Shown: positions 17,770 to 25,760 of the stretch, one piece after another
Numbering within the stretch: the stretch's first letter is position 1
Layout: each line of letters opens with the position of its first letter
Assembly (NCBI GenBank): GCA_035548495.1
Contig: DASZSV010000084.1
Coordinates: forward strand, 36,277 to 100,276
Direction of reading: 5' to 3'
DNA length: 64,000 nt
Origin: CAILZL01 sp035548495
GTDB lineage: Bacteria; Pseudomonadota; Gammaproteobacteria; Steroidobacterales; Steroidobacteraceae
Translations under genes and position numbers: made by a program
The notes under the pieces: model-generated
What the model saw: the letters and a program-made list of their open reading frames with translations, nothing else
Told to the model about the DNA's origin: nothing
The model's database searches: none

Positions 17770-20700
17770 ATGCGGTTCGTCACTCTCACTGCCGGTCCGG
17801 CAACGCGCTGGCCGGAAAAATTATTGCAGGGCATGTTATTGCTGCTGCTGGTTGCATTGTGCGGTTGTCATCCACGTCCCACGCCGGGACCGCATCCGGT
17901 GCATGGTTACGTCAATGCGCGAATATTTTCCGATGTTGCAGGAGTTGCAGCATTACCCAATTCACTGGTGGCTGTGCCGGATATTGAAGTCACTGCAAAG
18001 AATGTCAGCACCGGTGCAATGAGTGCACCCGTAAAAACCGATCCTTATGGATACTTTCGTACGGGTGATCTTGCCCCGGGCAAGTACCAGATCTGCGTCA
18101 GCGGCAGCAACTTCGTCAACAGTTGTGACAGCCAGACCATCACCATTGACTTCTATGTGCATGTGATGGATCACATCATCATCATTCCCGCCAAACAGCA
18201 TGTGGTTACTGGCACAGTAAAACTCGCCGACAACACGACACCCTGCTTCTGGTACAACCCGTCATTCGATCCCGGCTTTGTCATGACCGCCAAGGTATCG
18301 CTGCAAGACAGCAGTGGCACTGTGGTCGCCGGCCCCATTCGTGGCAACAGTGTGGGCCAGTATGTCATCCCCACCACGGCAGCTCCCGGTTCATACAAGG
18401 TGATGGTCGAATGCGAAGCGGAACATGCCGACGCCACCATCGCGTTGACAACGGCAAGCCTCAAACAGGACTTTGTACTCAGGAATCATCCACCCGCTGT
18501 CAATTTGCCTGAATCGTACCTGGGCACCACGGGTGTGCGTCGAGCCAGTCCCGGCGATGTGCTCAACATCAAGGCGCCTGCCAGCGATGCAGATCATGAC
18601 ACGCTGCATTATCACTGGCTGGATGACAACAATCCCGCTGCGGCGTTTGCCGACAACGCCACACTGAGCTGGACAGCACCGGCAAACACCGGGCCACATG
18701 CATTGCGCGTACTGGTGTCGGATGGGCGCGGCGGTTATGCCATCAGCCGCACCGTGATGAATGTAGGTCCGGATGAAATGATTTTCTCCGGCACAGCATT
18801 TAATCGTCAGACACATGGTGCATTGAAAGATGTGATCGTTGATATCAATGGTGTATCCGCAAACACGGATGTAAATGGTCACTTCCTGATCAAGGTGCCC
18901 GACCGGCCACGCTTTGTGTTGAATGCCAACAAGCCCGGCTTCGCTTTGACCTCGCGCATTTTCTATGCACGCGCAGCCAACATTGAAGTGCCCATGGATG
19001 CTGTGCAAACCGCCACCGTGGATGGCAAGAACGGTGGCGAAGTCAGCATCAAGGTCACCGGTTGCAGGCCACAGCAAAAGAATGACAACAAGAACACCAC
19101 GGCCGCGAGCCGCGAATGTCCACGCATTGACATCGGCACACTGACATTGAAATTCGGACCCAACTCACTGGTCTCCGGTGGTTCACCGTTCACCGGCACG
19201 GCAACGGTTGAAGCATTTCAATATGATCTCTCACTACCCAATGCCATTCCCGGTGATCAAAGCGCCACGTACAAGGGCAAGGATGCACGTCTTGCCACCT
19301 TCGGCGCATTCCACATCACACCGCGTGATGCAGCGGGTCATCCTTTACAGATGGCGCCGGGCAAGACTGTTGCTGTCAGCATGCCCATTCATCCGCTGGC
19401 GCTGGCCTCCGCGCCAGCAACCATTCCCTTCTTCAGTTATGACGAAGCCAGTGGATTGTGGAAAGATCTGGGTGAACTCAAACGCGTTGGCAACAACTAC
19501 ACCGGCAAGATCACGCACTTCAGTGATTTCAACGCTGACACCGCCTTCACCACTTCATCGTGTCTGAAGATTGAGCTGGTGAACTTCCCGTCCACTGTGC
19601 GTTTGAATGCCACGTACAACAATCCGGCAGTGGGCAATTTCAATCATCCCAATTTTGAAACGGCCGACGCCACGCAACCCATTGCCATTGAACGCATGGC
19701 GCCGAATGAAGATTTCACCCTGGTGATTGATGACAATTCATCGGCACACACCATTCTGCAAAGTGTAGCGTTGAATTCAGGTCCACCCACCTCGGTTCCA
19801 TTCCCGGTACCGCCGCCGTATACCGGCTGCAATGGGCCCATCAGCATTTACTACAACTCGATACCTGCAGCGCCCACCTTCCTGATCAGCGGCACTGCCA
19901 GTGGTCCTGCTGATTATCAGACACTGACCACCACTACTGCGCCATACACCAATCGCGATACCCTGCCTCACTGGTTATCCGCCAATGGATTCGGTGGTAG
20001 CGCAACTGAATCGCATGCAGTGTACTTCAACAATGGCGATCTCAAGTTTGGGCGCGACATGCATTGCCGCACCGTATCGCATGGCGGTTCAGGATTCAGT
20101 CAGGACTGGGTGGCGTGTTACGTGAGGAACTATGGCAATGTGGGACAGGACTTCAGTACACAACCCACGGTGTTGAATGGCGCTTATACAAACGCCACAC
20201 CGGTTGCAACGGTCGCGATGGAATACCATCCGGATCAGGCCAGCAAGGTGCAATACTGGGCTTACGATAGCGGCGGTAGTTATCTCGCAAGTCCGACGCT
20301 AGACTCGCAAGGACCCAAGCCCATTCCCGATATCTGCATCGCCTGTCATCAGGGAAGTTATGGCGGCACAGGAACACTTGCAGCAGGTTCCATCTTCCTG
20401 CCCTTCGATATTGATTCGTTCATCGGCGATGATGGCAATCCATTGCAGAACACATTGGGCACCGGCGCTCCCCGGCCATCACAGGAAGACTTCCGGCAAC
20501 TCAATGCATTTGTACTGCAAGCATCGGATGCCAGCACCACCGCAGGTGCAGGCGCGCCCAGTGCAGCCGTCCAGCGTTTGATGGACCTGTGGTACAAGGA
20601 TGCAACACACACTGGCGTGACTGCTGCAGGCGCTACATTCCACTTTGATCAGGGTGCGGCACAGTTGAATACCAATGTGCCGGGTTCATTCCCCACCAAT

Positions 20701-20970
20701 CCTGCACTCTATGACAGCGTGGTCAAACCCGTTTGCCGCACTTGTCATGTGGCGCGAGACCCTACGTTTGATACATGGGATTCGCTCTCGCAAATGACAG
20801 GATTTGCAGGCTCGATCCAGTTGCTGGCATGCGGTCCTGCAACTTCACCGCCACACTTTACGATGCCGCATGCTGAAGTGCCGTATCGCCGCTTCTGGCA
20901 GAACAGCCTGTCGTCAACGCTGGCATCGGAACTGTTTACGTCACTGAGCAATCACGACTGCCAGAATTGA
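17770..20970 (+). CDS. Large lipoprotein with two c-type haem motifs and Ig-like domains
   Basis: This is a predicted lipoprotein of 1,066 residues: hydrophobic signal LLLLLVAL followed by lipobox LCGC (lipidated C33). The N-terminal part holds carboxypeptidase-regulatory/Cna-B-like beta domains (TDPYGYFRTGDLAPGKYQIC, about 90-115; VDINGVSANTDVNGHFLIKV, about 355-375) and a PKD/cadherin-like segment (APASDADHDTLHYHW). The C-terminal part contains CIACH (856-860) and CRTCH (989-993), two c-type haem attachment sites, with M1032 in FTMPHAEV as a possible axial ligand. The ATG at 17770 has AGGAG upstream. I know no characterised protein with this layout; electron transfer or a redox enzyme at the cell surface is inference. 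It ends at a strong terminator. Confidence 0.85.
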   Translation: MRFVTLTAGPATRWPEKLLQGMLLLLLVALCGCHPRPTPGPHPVHGYVNARIFSDVAGVAALPNSLVAVPDIEVTAKNVSTGAMSAPVKTDPYGYFRTGDLAPGKYQICVSGSNFVNSCDSQTITIDFYVHVMDHIIIIPAKQHVVTGTVKLADNTTPCFWYNPSFDPGFVMTAKVSLQDSSGTVVAGPIRGNSVGQYVIPTTAAPGSYKVMVECEAEHADATIALTTASLKQDFVLRNHPPAVNLPESYLGTTGVRRASPGDVLNIKAPASDADHDTLHYHWLDDNNPAAAFADNATLSWTAPANTGPHALRVLVSDGRGGYAISRTVMNVGPDEMIFSGTAFNRQTHGALKDVIVDINGVSANTDVNGHFLIKVPDRPRFVLNANKPGFALTSRIFYARAANIEVPMDAVQTATVDGKNGGEVSIKVTGCRPQQKNDNKNTTAASRECPRIDIGTLTLKFGPNSLVSGGSPFTGTATVEAFQYDLSLPNAIPGDQSATYKGKDARLATFGAFHITPRDAAGHPLQMAPGKTVAVSMPIHPLALASAPATIPFFSYDEASGLWKDLGELKRVGNNYTGKITHFSDFNADTAFTTSSCLKIELVNFPSTVRLNATYNNPAVGNFNHPNFETADATQPIAIERMAPNEDFTLVIDDNSSAHTILQSVALNSGPPTSVPFPVPPPYTGCNGPISIYYNSIPAAPTFLISGTASGPADYQTLTTTTAPYTNRDTLPHWLSANGFGGSATESHAVYFNNGDLKFGRDMHCRTVSHGGSGFSQDWVACYVRNYGNVGQDFSTQPTVLNGAYTNATPVATVAMEYHPDQASKVQYWAYDSGGSYLASPTLDSQGPKPIPDICIACHQGSYGGTGTLAAGSIFLPFDIDSFIGDDGNPLQNTLGTGAPRPSQEDFRQLNAFVLQASDASTTAGAGAPSAAVQRLMDLWYKDATHTGVTAAGATFHFDQGAAQLNTNVPGSFPTNPALYDSVVKPVCRTCHVARDPTFDTWDSLSQMTGFAGSIQLLACGPATSPPHFTMPHAEVPYRRFWQNSLSSTLASELFTSLSNHDCQN

Positions 20971-20989
20971 TCCGCAAGGCAAGTTGTTC

Positions 20990-21024
20990 AACGCCACTGA
21001 TTGACTCAATCAGTGGCGTTTTTT
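20990..21024 (+). terminator. Rho-independent terminator
   Basis: A near-perfect hairpin, AACGCCACTGATTGA with TCAATCAGTGGCGTT, is followed by a T-run (GTTTTTTATT). It lies 20 bases after the di-haem lipoprotein stop codon and terminates that transcript. Confidence 0.9.
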
Positions 21025-21093
21025 ATTGCTCATGCACAACGTGCTGTTTCATGCAGAAAACATTGAACACGTCATGCCGGATGATAGTGAAGA

Positions 21094-22251
21094 TCAATCC
21101 TTGAACAGCAACGGCGCAAACTCGCGCAAGCTGCGCCGCCAGGTCAAAAACTCATGCGCGGTGTCCGGCGACACATACATCACATTGTTGATTCCGGCGG
21201 CCTGCAATGCGGCGGCATTCACTCTGGGATCGCCAAAAAAACGGCGCATGCGTTCGTCGGTTAACTCGCGGCTGCCAAAACTGACAAAGGCGAGCTTCAC
21301 CTTGTCCTTGAATCCCGGTGTGCTATTTACATCATCCATCGAGAACGTGCCGCCGCTGAACAAACCGATGTAGGCAAACTTGTCGAGATTGGCCAGGGTA
21401 ATCTTCTTGGTTTCCATGCCGCCCATTGACAGTCCTGCCATCGCACGATGCTTGCGATCGGACAGTGTGCGGAAATTGGCATCGACATAGGGAATCAGTT
21501 CATCCACCAGCACGGTCTGGAATGGTTTGATATCAAAACTGCCGATACTGCCGAACTTCGCTTCATTCGTCATGCCATACGTGGTGACAATGATGAAGGG
21601 CTTGATCTTTTTTTCCGCGATCAGATTGTCCATGATCAGATTGGCATGCCCCTGATTCATCCATGCATATTCGTTTTCGCCCCAGCCGTGTTGCAGGTAC
21701 AGCACCGGATAACGCTGTTTGCCATTCTTGTCGTAATCGGGTGGTGTGTAAACAAAGGCACATCGCGACATTCCAGTGCTCTTTGATGGGAACAGAATCT
21801 GTTGCACACGGCCATGCGGCACATTCTTCAATGCATAAAAGTCCTGATCATGCGCCGGCACTTCAACACCACTTTCCCAGCGGATGGAGCCATAAAAATT
21901 CTGGGTGCCGGGATCGTTAAACACGCCGCCATCCACGTTGAGATGATAGTAATGAAAGCCTTCGTCCATCGGGCCCGCCGTAGTTCCGGTCCATACACCA
22001 TCTTCACCCTTGGTCAAATCAGTACCACCCTTACCGCCCAGTCCGAGCGTAACGTTAATCGACTTGGCATCGGGTGCTGTAATGCGAAAACGCACATAGC
22101 CTTGTGAATTCACCTGCGGATAGTCCTGGCCCGGTTGATTCAATGTTGACGGCTTGAAGTCATCCAGCACTTGCTCGCTGGCCTGTGCCAGACAGATGCC
22201 GGGCAACATCAGCACCAGCATCAATATCATCCGGTTCAATTTGCATTTCAT
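21094..22251 (-). CDS. Secreted esterase, putative-esterase (CE1-like) family
   Basis: This exported alpha/beta hydrolase of about 385 residues has a signal peptide ending near GICLAQASE, an N-terminal immunoglobulin-like/CBM48-type domain (about 40-125, RFRITAPDAKSINVTLGLGG), then a catalytic domain. The nucleophile is the Ser of GLSMGG (HRAMAGLSMGGMET), with Asp and His expected downstream (SPDTAHEFLTWRRSL carries the His). This arrangement matches ferulic/acetyl-xylan esterase-like proteins, so a carbohydrate-ester substrate is likely but not proven. The ATG at 22251 has GAGGGCGAG upstream. It is divergent from the alpha/beta hydrolase at 22502. Confidence 0.88.
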   Translation of the reverse strand: MKCKLNRMILMLVLMLPGICLAQASEQVLDDFKPSTLNQPGQDYPQVNSQGYVRFRITAPDAKSINVTLGLGGKGGTDLTKGEDGVWTGTTAGPMDEGFHYYHLNVDGGVFNDPGTQNFYGSIRWESGVEVPAHDQDFYALKNVPHGRVQQILFPSKSTGMSRCAFVYTPPDYDKNGKQRYPVLYLQHGWGENEYAWMNQGHANLIMDNLIAEKKIKPFIIVTTYGMTNEAKFGSIGSFDIKPFQTVLVDELIPYVDANFRTLSDRKHRAMAGLSMGGMETKKITLANLDKFAYIGLFSGGTFSMDDVNSTPGFKDKVKLAFVSFGSRELTDERMRRFFGDPRVNAAALQAAGINNVMYVSPDTAHEFLTWRRSLREFAPLLFKD

Positions 22252-22501
22252 GGTCTCGCCCTCTGTGATCAATTGTGTTTATTGCGGCTTCGTTACTGTG
22301 ATGTGACAACACACCGATAGTGTCGAAGTTCCCGTTCATTGACAACAGCAATCGGGATTTATCTCCCTCACTGTCGCCGATTGTTGTGAAAGATGCTGCT
22401 TTTGTTCTTTGGCAATACTCATTTTGATATTCATTGATCATCGCATGAAGGTATATAAATGCCCCTTGCACACTTGCCTCTTCAATTCACATCATCAATA
22501 C
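22252..22501. promoter_or_regulatory. Divergent promoter region of two hydrolase genes
   Basis: These 250 bases lie between the divergent esterase (minus) and alpha/beta hydrolase (plus) genes. Both encode exported hydrolases, so shared regulation is possible, but no palindromic operator stands out. Confidence 0.45.
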
Positions 22502-23485
22502 ATGAAATATTCCGCGTGCCTGATCGCATTGACCTTGTCTGCACTGTGTTCACTTTGCGTATTCGCAACAGACCCGCCGCAGGAATCCATGGCGGCCATT
22601 TTCGCCCGCCAGGCAGCCATTCCAGATACTGTCGGAACGGGCCCTTTCGCGGCGTTAAAGGAAGAAGTGAGTTCACTGCCCGATCATGTGGTTTATCGTC
22701 CTGCGCATCTGGATCAACTCGGCAAAACCAGACTGGGCATTTATATTTTTGGTAACGGCGCATGCAGCGACGATGGCGCAAGTTCACGTCTGCATCTGCT
22801 GGAGATTGCATCACATGGTTACATTGCGATTGCACCCGGACGCATTCGCAACGGCCCCGGCACCACAAAGCCATTGGACCCGCCCAGGCCCATGCAAATT
22901 GATGCGGCAGGCAAGCCCATCTTTCCACCACCGCCCACCAAGTCCACTGATTTGATTACCGCACTGGATTGGGCATTGAAACAGAATGCCGATCCACACA
23001 GCCCTTACTACAACAAGATTGATGACAAGGCAGTGGCAGTATCGGGTTACAGTTGTGGTGGCCTGCAGGCATTGCGTGTGGCCACTGATCCACGCATCAA
23101 GACCGTGATCATCATGAACAGCGGCATCTTCATTCCCGGCACCGGACCCAGTCTGCCGGAAATGGATTTGCCCAAATCACATCTCGACTTGTTGCATACA
23201 CCGGCGTTGTACATTCTTGGTGGTCCAACAGACATTGCCTATAACAATGGCGTGGACGACTTCAATCACATCAATGATGTGCCGGCGTTTCTCGGTAACG
23301 TATTGAATGTGGGACACGGCGGCACTTACTGGCAACCCAATGGCGGCAAAGCGGCGCAAGCCGTCGTCGCGTGGCTGGATTGGCAATTGCGCAATGACAA
23401 GAAGGCCGCGGCAATGTTCGTCGGCAAGCACTGTGGTCTGTGTACCGATCCCGCATGGGAAGTGAGAAAGAAGATGATTGATTGA
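22502..23485 (+). CDS. Exported alpha/beta hydrolase
   Basis: This predicted secreted hydrolase has 327 residues. The signal peptide is MKYSACLIALTLSALCSLCVFA. The catalytic fold shows an oxyanion-region IFGNGACSDDG, the nucleophile elbow GYSCGG (KAVAVSGYSCGGLQAL) and a late His in NVGHGGTYW, with an Asp in GPTDIAYNNG. A C-terminal Cys pair (KHCGLC) may form a disulfide. It resembles the dienelactone-hydrolase/cutinase-like group, but the substrate is not evident. The ATG at 22502 is chosen for the signal peptide; an upstream frame adds 31 unlikely residues. It converges on the Fic gene. Confidence 0.82.
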   Translation: MKYSACLIALTLSALCSLCVFATDPPQESMAAIFARQAAIPDTVGTGPFAALKEEVSSLPDHVVYRPAHLDQLGKTRLGIYIFGNGACSDDGASSRLHLLEIASHGYIAIAPGRIRNGPGTTKPLDPPRPMQIDAAGKPIFPPPPTKSTDLITALDWALKQNADPHSPYYNKIDDKAVAVSGYSCGGLQALRVATDPRIKTVIIMNSGIFIPGTGPSLPEMDLPKSHLDLLHTPALYILGGPTDIAYNNGVDDFNHINDVPAFLGNVLNVGHGGTYWQPNGGKAAQAVVAWLDWQLRNDKKAAAMFVGKHCGLCTDPAWEVRKKMID

Positions 23486-23584
23486 GCCACAACACGCAAT
23501 CAGTCTTGATCAAGCCGGCAGGGCAACTCTTGCTGTATGGCTGATTTCGCAAGCATGACTGATCCGTGCTTGCTATATGTTCAC

Positions 23585-24571
23585 TTAACGCCGTTTGGCA
23601 GGACGATAACGCTGCAAACTGCTGTTCGGTGCCTCTGGCCGGGTCATGACAATCAAACCGGCTTTCAATGCGGGCTGTAGATAACGTTCGCGAAATGACT
23701 TGCGATCACTCAGCTTTAGAGCAGCAAGCAATTCATCGCGGGACATTTCCTTTTGCAGCACTTTGAGAAGCGCCCTGACTTGAGGGGTCACTTGAGGGGT
23801 GACTTGGGGGGCCGATTCCCTTAGCGCCTTCAGGACCATCCTGAGCATGAATTCAATGAATGCAGCAGAGTCAACTTCCCTGGTGCTTCGTTTGATGGCC
23901 TCATAGTAGGCGCGCTGATTTGTGTGCACCAGGCTTTCTACCGGGATGTAGCGGAATACCGGATTCCAGTGACTCAGTATCAGCGTCTGCCAAAGGCGCC
24001 CCATACGACCATTGCCATCACTGAATGGGTGAATGAACTCGAATTCGTAATGAAACACACTGCTGGCGATCAGCGCATGCTGAGCGGATGATTTGAGCCA
24101 TTTGAACAAATCACGCATCAGAATCGGCGCCCTGCTGGCAGGCGGAGCCATATGAATGACCTGTTTGCCTCTCAATACACCAACGTTATCTGAACGATAA
24201 CGTCCGGCATCGCTTGCCAAACCTTTCATCAACATGGAATGAGCCTTGAGAAGCGACTTTTCATTGAAAGGTTTCAGTTTCTCAAGCTTTTCGTAAACTG
24301 CAATGGCATTACGCGCCTCAATGATATCCTTTTTTGGTGCGATTACTCTTTTCCCTTCAAGAATCGCCGTGATTTGTTCCTCATCTAGCGCATTGCCTTC
24401 AATCGCAAGCGAACCATGAATCGATCTGATCCGGTTTATACGATTCAAGCGCAACGCTTTCACATACTCCGGTTGCGTCGCTATGCGACCGATCTGCTCA
24501 CCGATCTGCGCCACCAGTCTGATAATGGCGGGAGTGACAGTGTACGGCGGCTGCGGGGTTGGCTTAGACAT
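23585..24571 (-). CDS. Fic family protein with N-terminal inhibitory motif
   Basis: This 328-residue Fic-domain enzyme would transfer AMP, or another phosphate-containing group, to a hydroxyl of a target protein. The complete catalytic motif HPFSDGNGRMGR spans 181-192 (H181 base, D185, R192). The inhibitory helix motif S-x-x-x-E-G/N is present near the N-terminus (SLAIEGN, S54 to N60), making this a class II self-inhibited Fic. The C-terminus has repeated PQVTPQVT and a winged-helix-like segment, a common Fic layout. Its start overlaps the yjbQ-like stop codon (TAATG), so the two are translationally coupled. A decayed second Fic gene lies 0.9 kb away at 25428-25757. Confidence 0.93.
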   Translation of the reverse strand: MSKPTPQPPYTVTPAIIRLVAQIGEQIGRIATQPEYVKALRLNRINRIRSIHGSLAIEGNALDEEQITAILEGKRVIAPKKDIIEARNAIAVYEKLEKLKPFNEKSLLKAHSMLMKGLASDAGRYRSDNVGVLRGKQVIHMAPPASRAPILMRDLFKWLKSSAQHALIASSVFHYEFEFIHPFSDGNGRMGRLWQTLILSHWNPVFRYIPVESLVHTNQRAYYEAIKRSTREVDSAAFIEFMLRMVLKALRESAPQVTPQVTPQVRALLKVLQKEMSRDELLAALKLSDRKSFRERYLQPALKAGLIVMTRPEAPNSSLQRYRPAKRR

Positions 24572-24993
24572 TATTTGTGCTCGCCATGAATGGTTACAAC
24601 AACCGTCCTTCGATGTGCTGCATGCCGCTGTTCCCATAGAAAAATTCCCTGCCATGTTCCAAGCAACAATTGACCCTGGCCCACAGGAATAGTAAGTGAG
24701 CAATGGGTCAGTATGGTGCGAATATGTGCAGGCATATCATCCGGGCCTTCGGCATCATGTTCAAACAGCGGATCACCATCCGGCACCAGACGTGCGAAAA
24801 ATCGTTCCAGATCCCGGCCCACCTCCGGATCGGCATTCTCGGAAATGATCAGCGATGCACTGGTATGCTGAACAAACACATTACACAGACCCGTGAGCAC
24901 ACTGCTTTTGGCAACCACCTGCTCCACCTGTGAAGTGATTTCGGTCAATCCGCGTCCGCGAGTGGCGATGTGCAAGGTTTGTTGCTCAATCAT
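24571..24993 (-). CDS. yjbQ: YjbQ/UPF0047 family protein
   Basis: This 140-residue protein belongs to the UPF0047 (secondary thiamine-phosphate synthase-like) family. The signatures are FVQHTSASLIISENADPEV, EGPDDMPAHIRTIL and GQGQLLLGTWQGIFLWEQRH, containing the conserved His and Glu residues of the active-site pocket. The length fits the family (about 135-140). The biological role is unsettled; some members complement thiamine phosphate synthase weakly. The ATG at 24993 is the first in frame with the family N-terminus (MIEQQTLHIAT). It shares one base with the Fic start codon. Confidence 0.93.
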   Translation of the reverse strand: MIEQQTLHIATRGRGLTEITSQVEQVVAKSSVLTGLCNVFVQHTSASLIISENADPEVGRDLERFFARLVPDGDPLFEHDAEGPDDMPAHIRTILTHCSLTIPVGQGQLLLGTWQGIFLWEQRHAAHRRTVVVTIHGEHK

Positions 24994-25214
24994 AGGGCTT
25001 CTTCAATAGTGAACTGATCGGACCATGAGTGTCCAGACTGGTGTTATCGAGCGCAATCATGTCGCGTGCAGTTAACCACCCGCCTTGCAGGAATCGGATG
25101 ATAGCACTCGCCATGGACTTCCATTCGCCATCCAGCATCTGGACGTTGGAACAATTCAGGCGCATGATCGAACGGCGTAATCTTTCTTGTGCAACATAGC
25201 TGAGGAGACGTGCC

Positions 25215-25394
25215 ATGGGTAGAGTGACAGGTTTCTGGGGACTGATAGTTTTAATAGCGGATGTCTGGGCCATCATCAACGTTGTTCAAAGCAACATCAC
25301 CACGGGAAAGAAAGTGCTGTGGACTGTATTGATCCTTGTGCTGCCAGTGCTTGGGTTTCTCATCTGGCTGATCGCGGGACCGAAGTCGAGGTGA
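25215..25394 (+). CDS. PLDc_N-type small membrane protein
   Basis: This 59-residue protein has two membrane segments: FWGLIVLIADVWAIINVV and VLWTVLILVLPVLGFLIWLI, separated by a short polar loop (QSNITTGKK) and ending GPKSR. The pattern W-x9-I, loop, K-x3-W-x6-P-x2-G matches the phospholipase D nuclease N-terminal (PLDc_N) domain found both alone and fused to cardiolipin synthases. GAGGAG with seven-base spacing precedes the ATG at 25215. The standalone form has no catalytic HKD motif; its function is unknown. It is divergent from yjbQ across about 220 bases. Confidence 0.88.
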   Translation: MGRVTGFWGLIVLIADVWAIINVVQSNITTGKKVLWTVLILVLPVLGFLIWLIAGPKSR

Positions 25395-25427
25395 CCGCAT
25401 GTTTGTTCCGGTTTAGCGTGGCAGTTC

Positions 25428-25757
25428 TCAACTACAGGCTGTATTTTCGTTGCAGCCGCATATAGCACTGTTTGCAGTCCGACAACCAGATTTCCTGAGT
25501 TCGACATGAATATTGTTGCTCTCTGGCTCTTGCTTCTTTTCACTCATCGAATTGAAATCAAGCAACGGCAATCCATCTTGTAACGCCATCAAAGTAGAGA
25601 ACTAAAGAACTTCAACGTCTTCCATCTGTATTGGTGACTCAATGCCCAGTCGATACTTAAGAACCCGCTCATGCGGGCCAGGCTCATACTGAGCCTCTGT
25701 TAAACTGGAAACATCGTATCGACCATCGTTCTTTATGCGATTTACGTGGATAACGGC
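25428..25757 (-). pseudogene. Fic/DOC gene remnant with internal deletion
   Basis: The minus strand between 25757 and 25605 reads YDVSSLTEAQYEPGP then HERVLKYRLGIE, which resembles the N-terminus of a family of about 200-residue Fic proteins (YDVSGLIEDQYEPGSRGRVLKNLLGI-like). A TAG at 25602-25604 interrupts the frame. Then, still in the same frame, comes LMALQDGLPLLDF, which corresponds to the region just after the catalytic loop in the same family. The central part, including HPFxxGNGR, is missing and no start codon is present. The homology is recalled from family sequences and not searched. The remnant lies just past the stop of the PAS-GGDEF gene. Confidence 0.6.
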
Positions 25758-25760
25758 TCA

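Noticed and set aside
23788..23825. Short tandem repeats on the Fic gene as a CRISPR-like array
   Set aside because: They encode the PQVTPQVT tract common in Fic proteins; no spacers are present.
24986..25279. Possible 60-95-residue protein on the minus strand between yjbQ and the PLDc_N gene
   Set aside because: The long version overlaps the start of the better-supported PLDc_N gene; the shorter (from 25165) has no ribosome-binding site and no family match. It overlaps yjbQ by eight bases. Left as doubtful.
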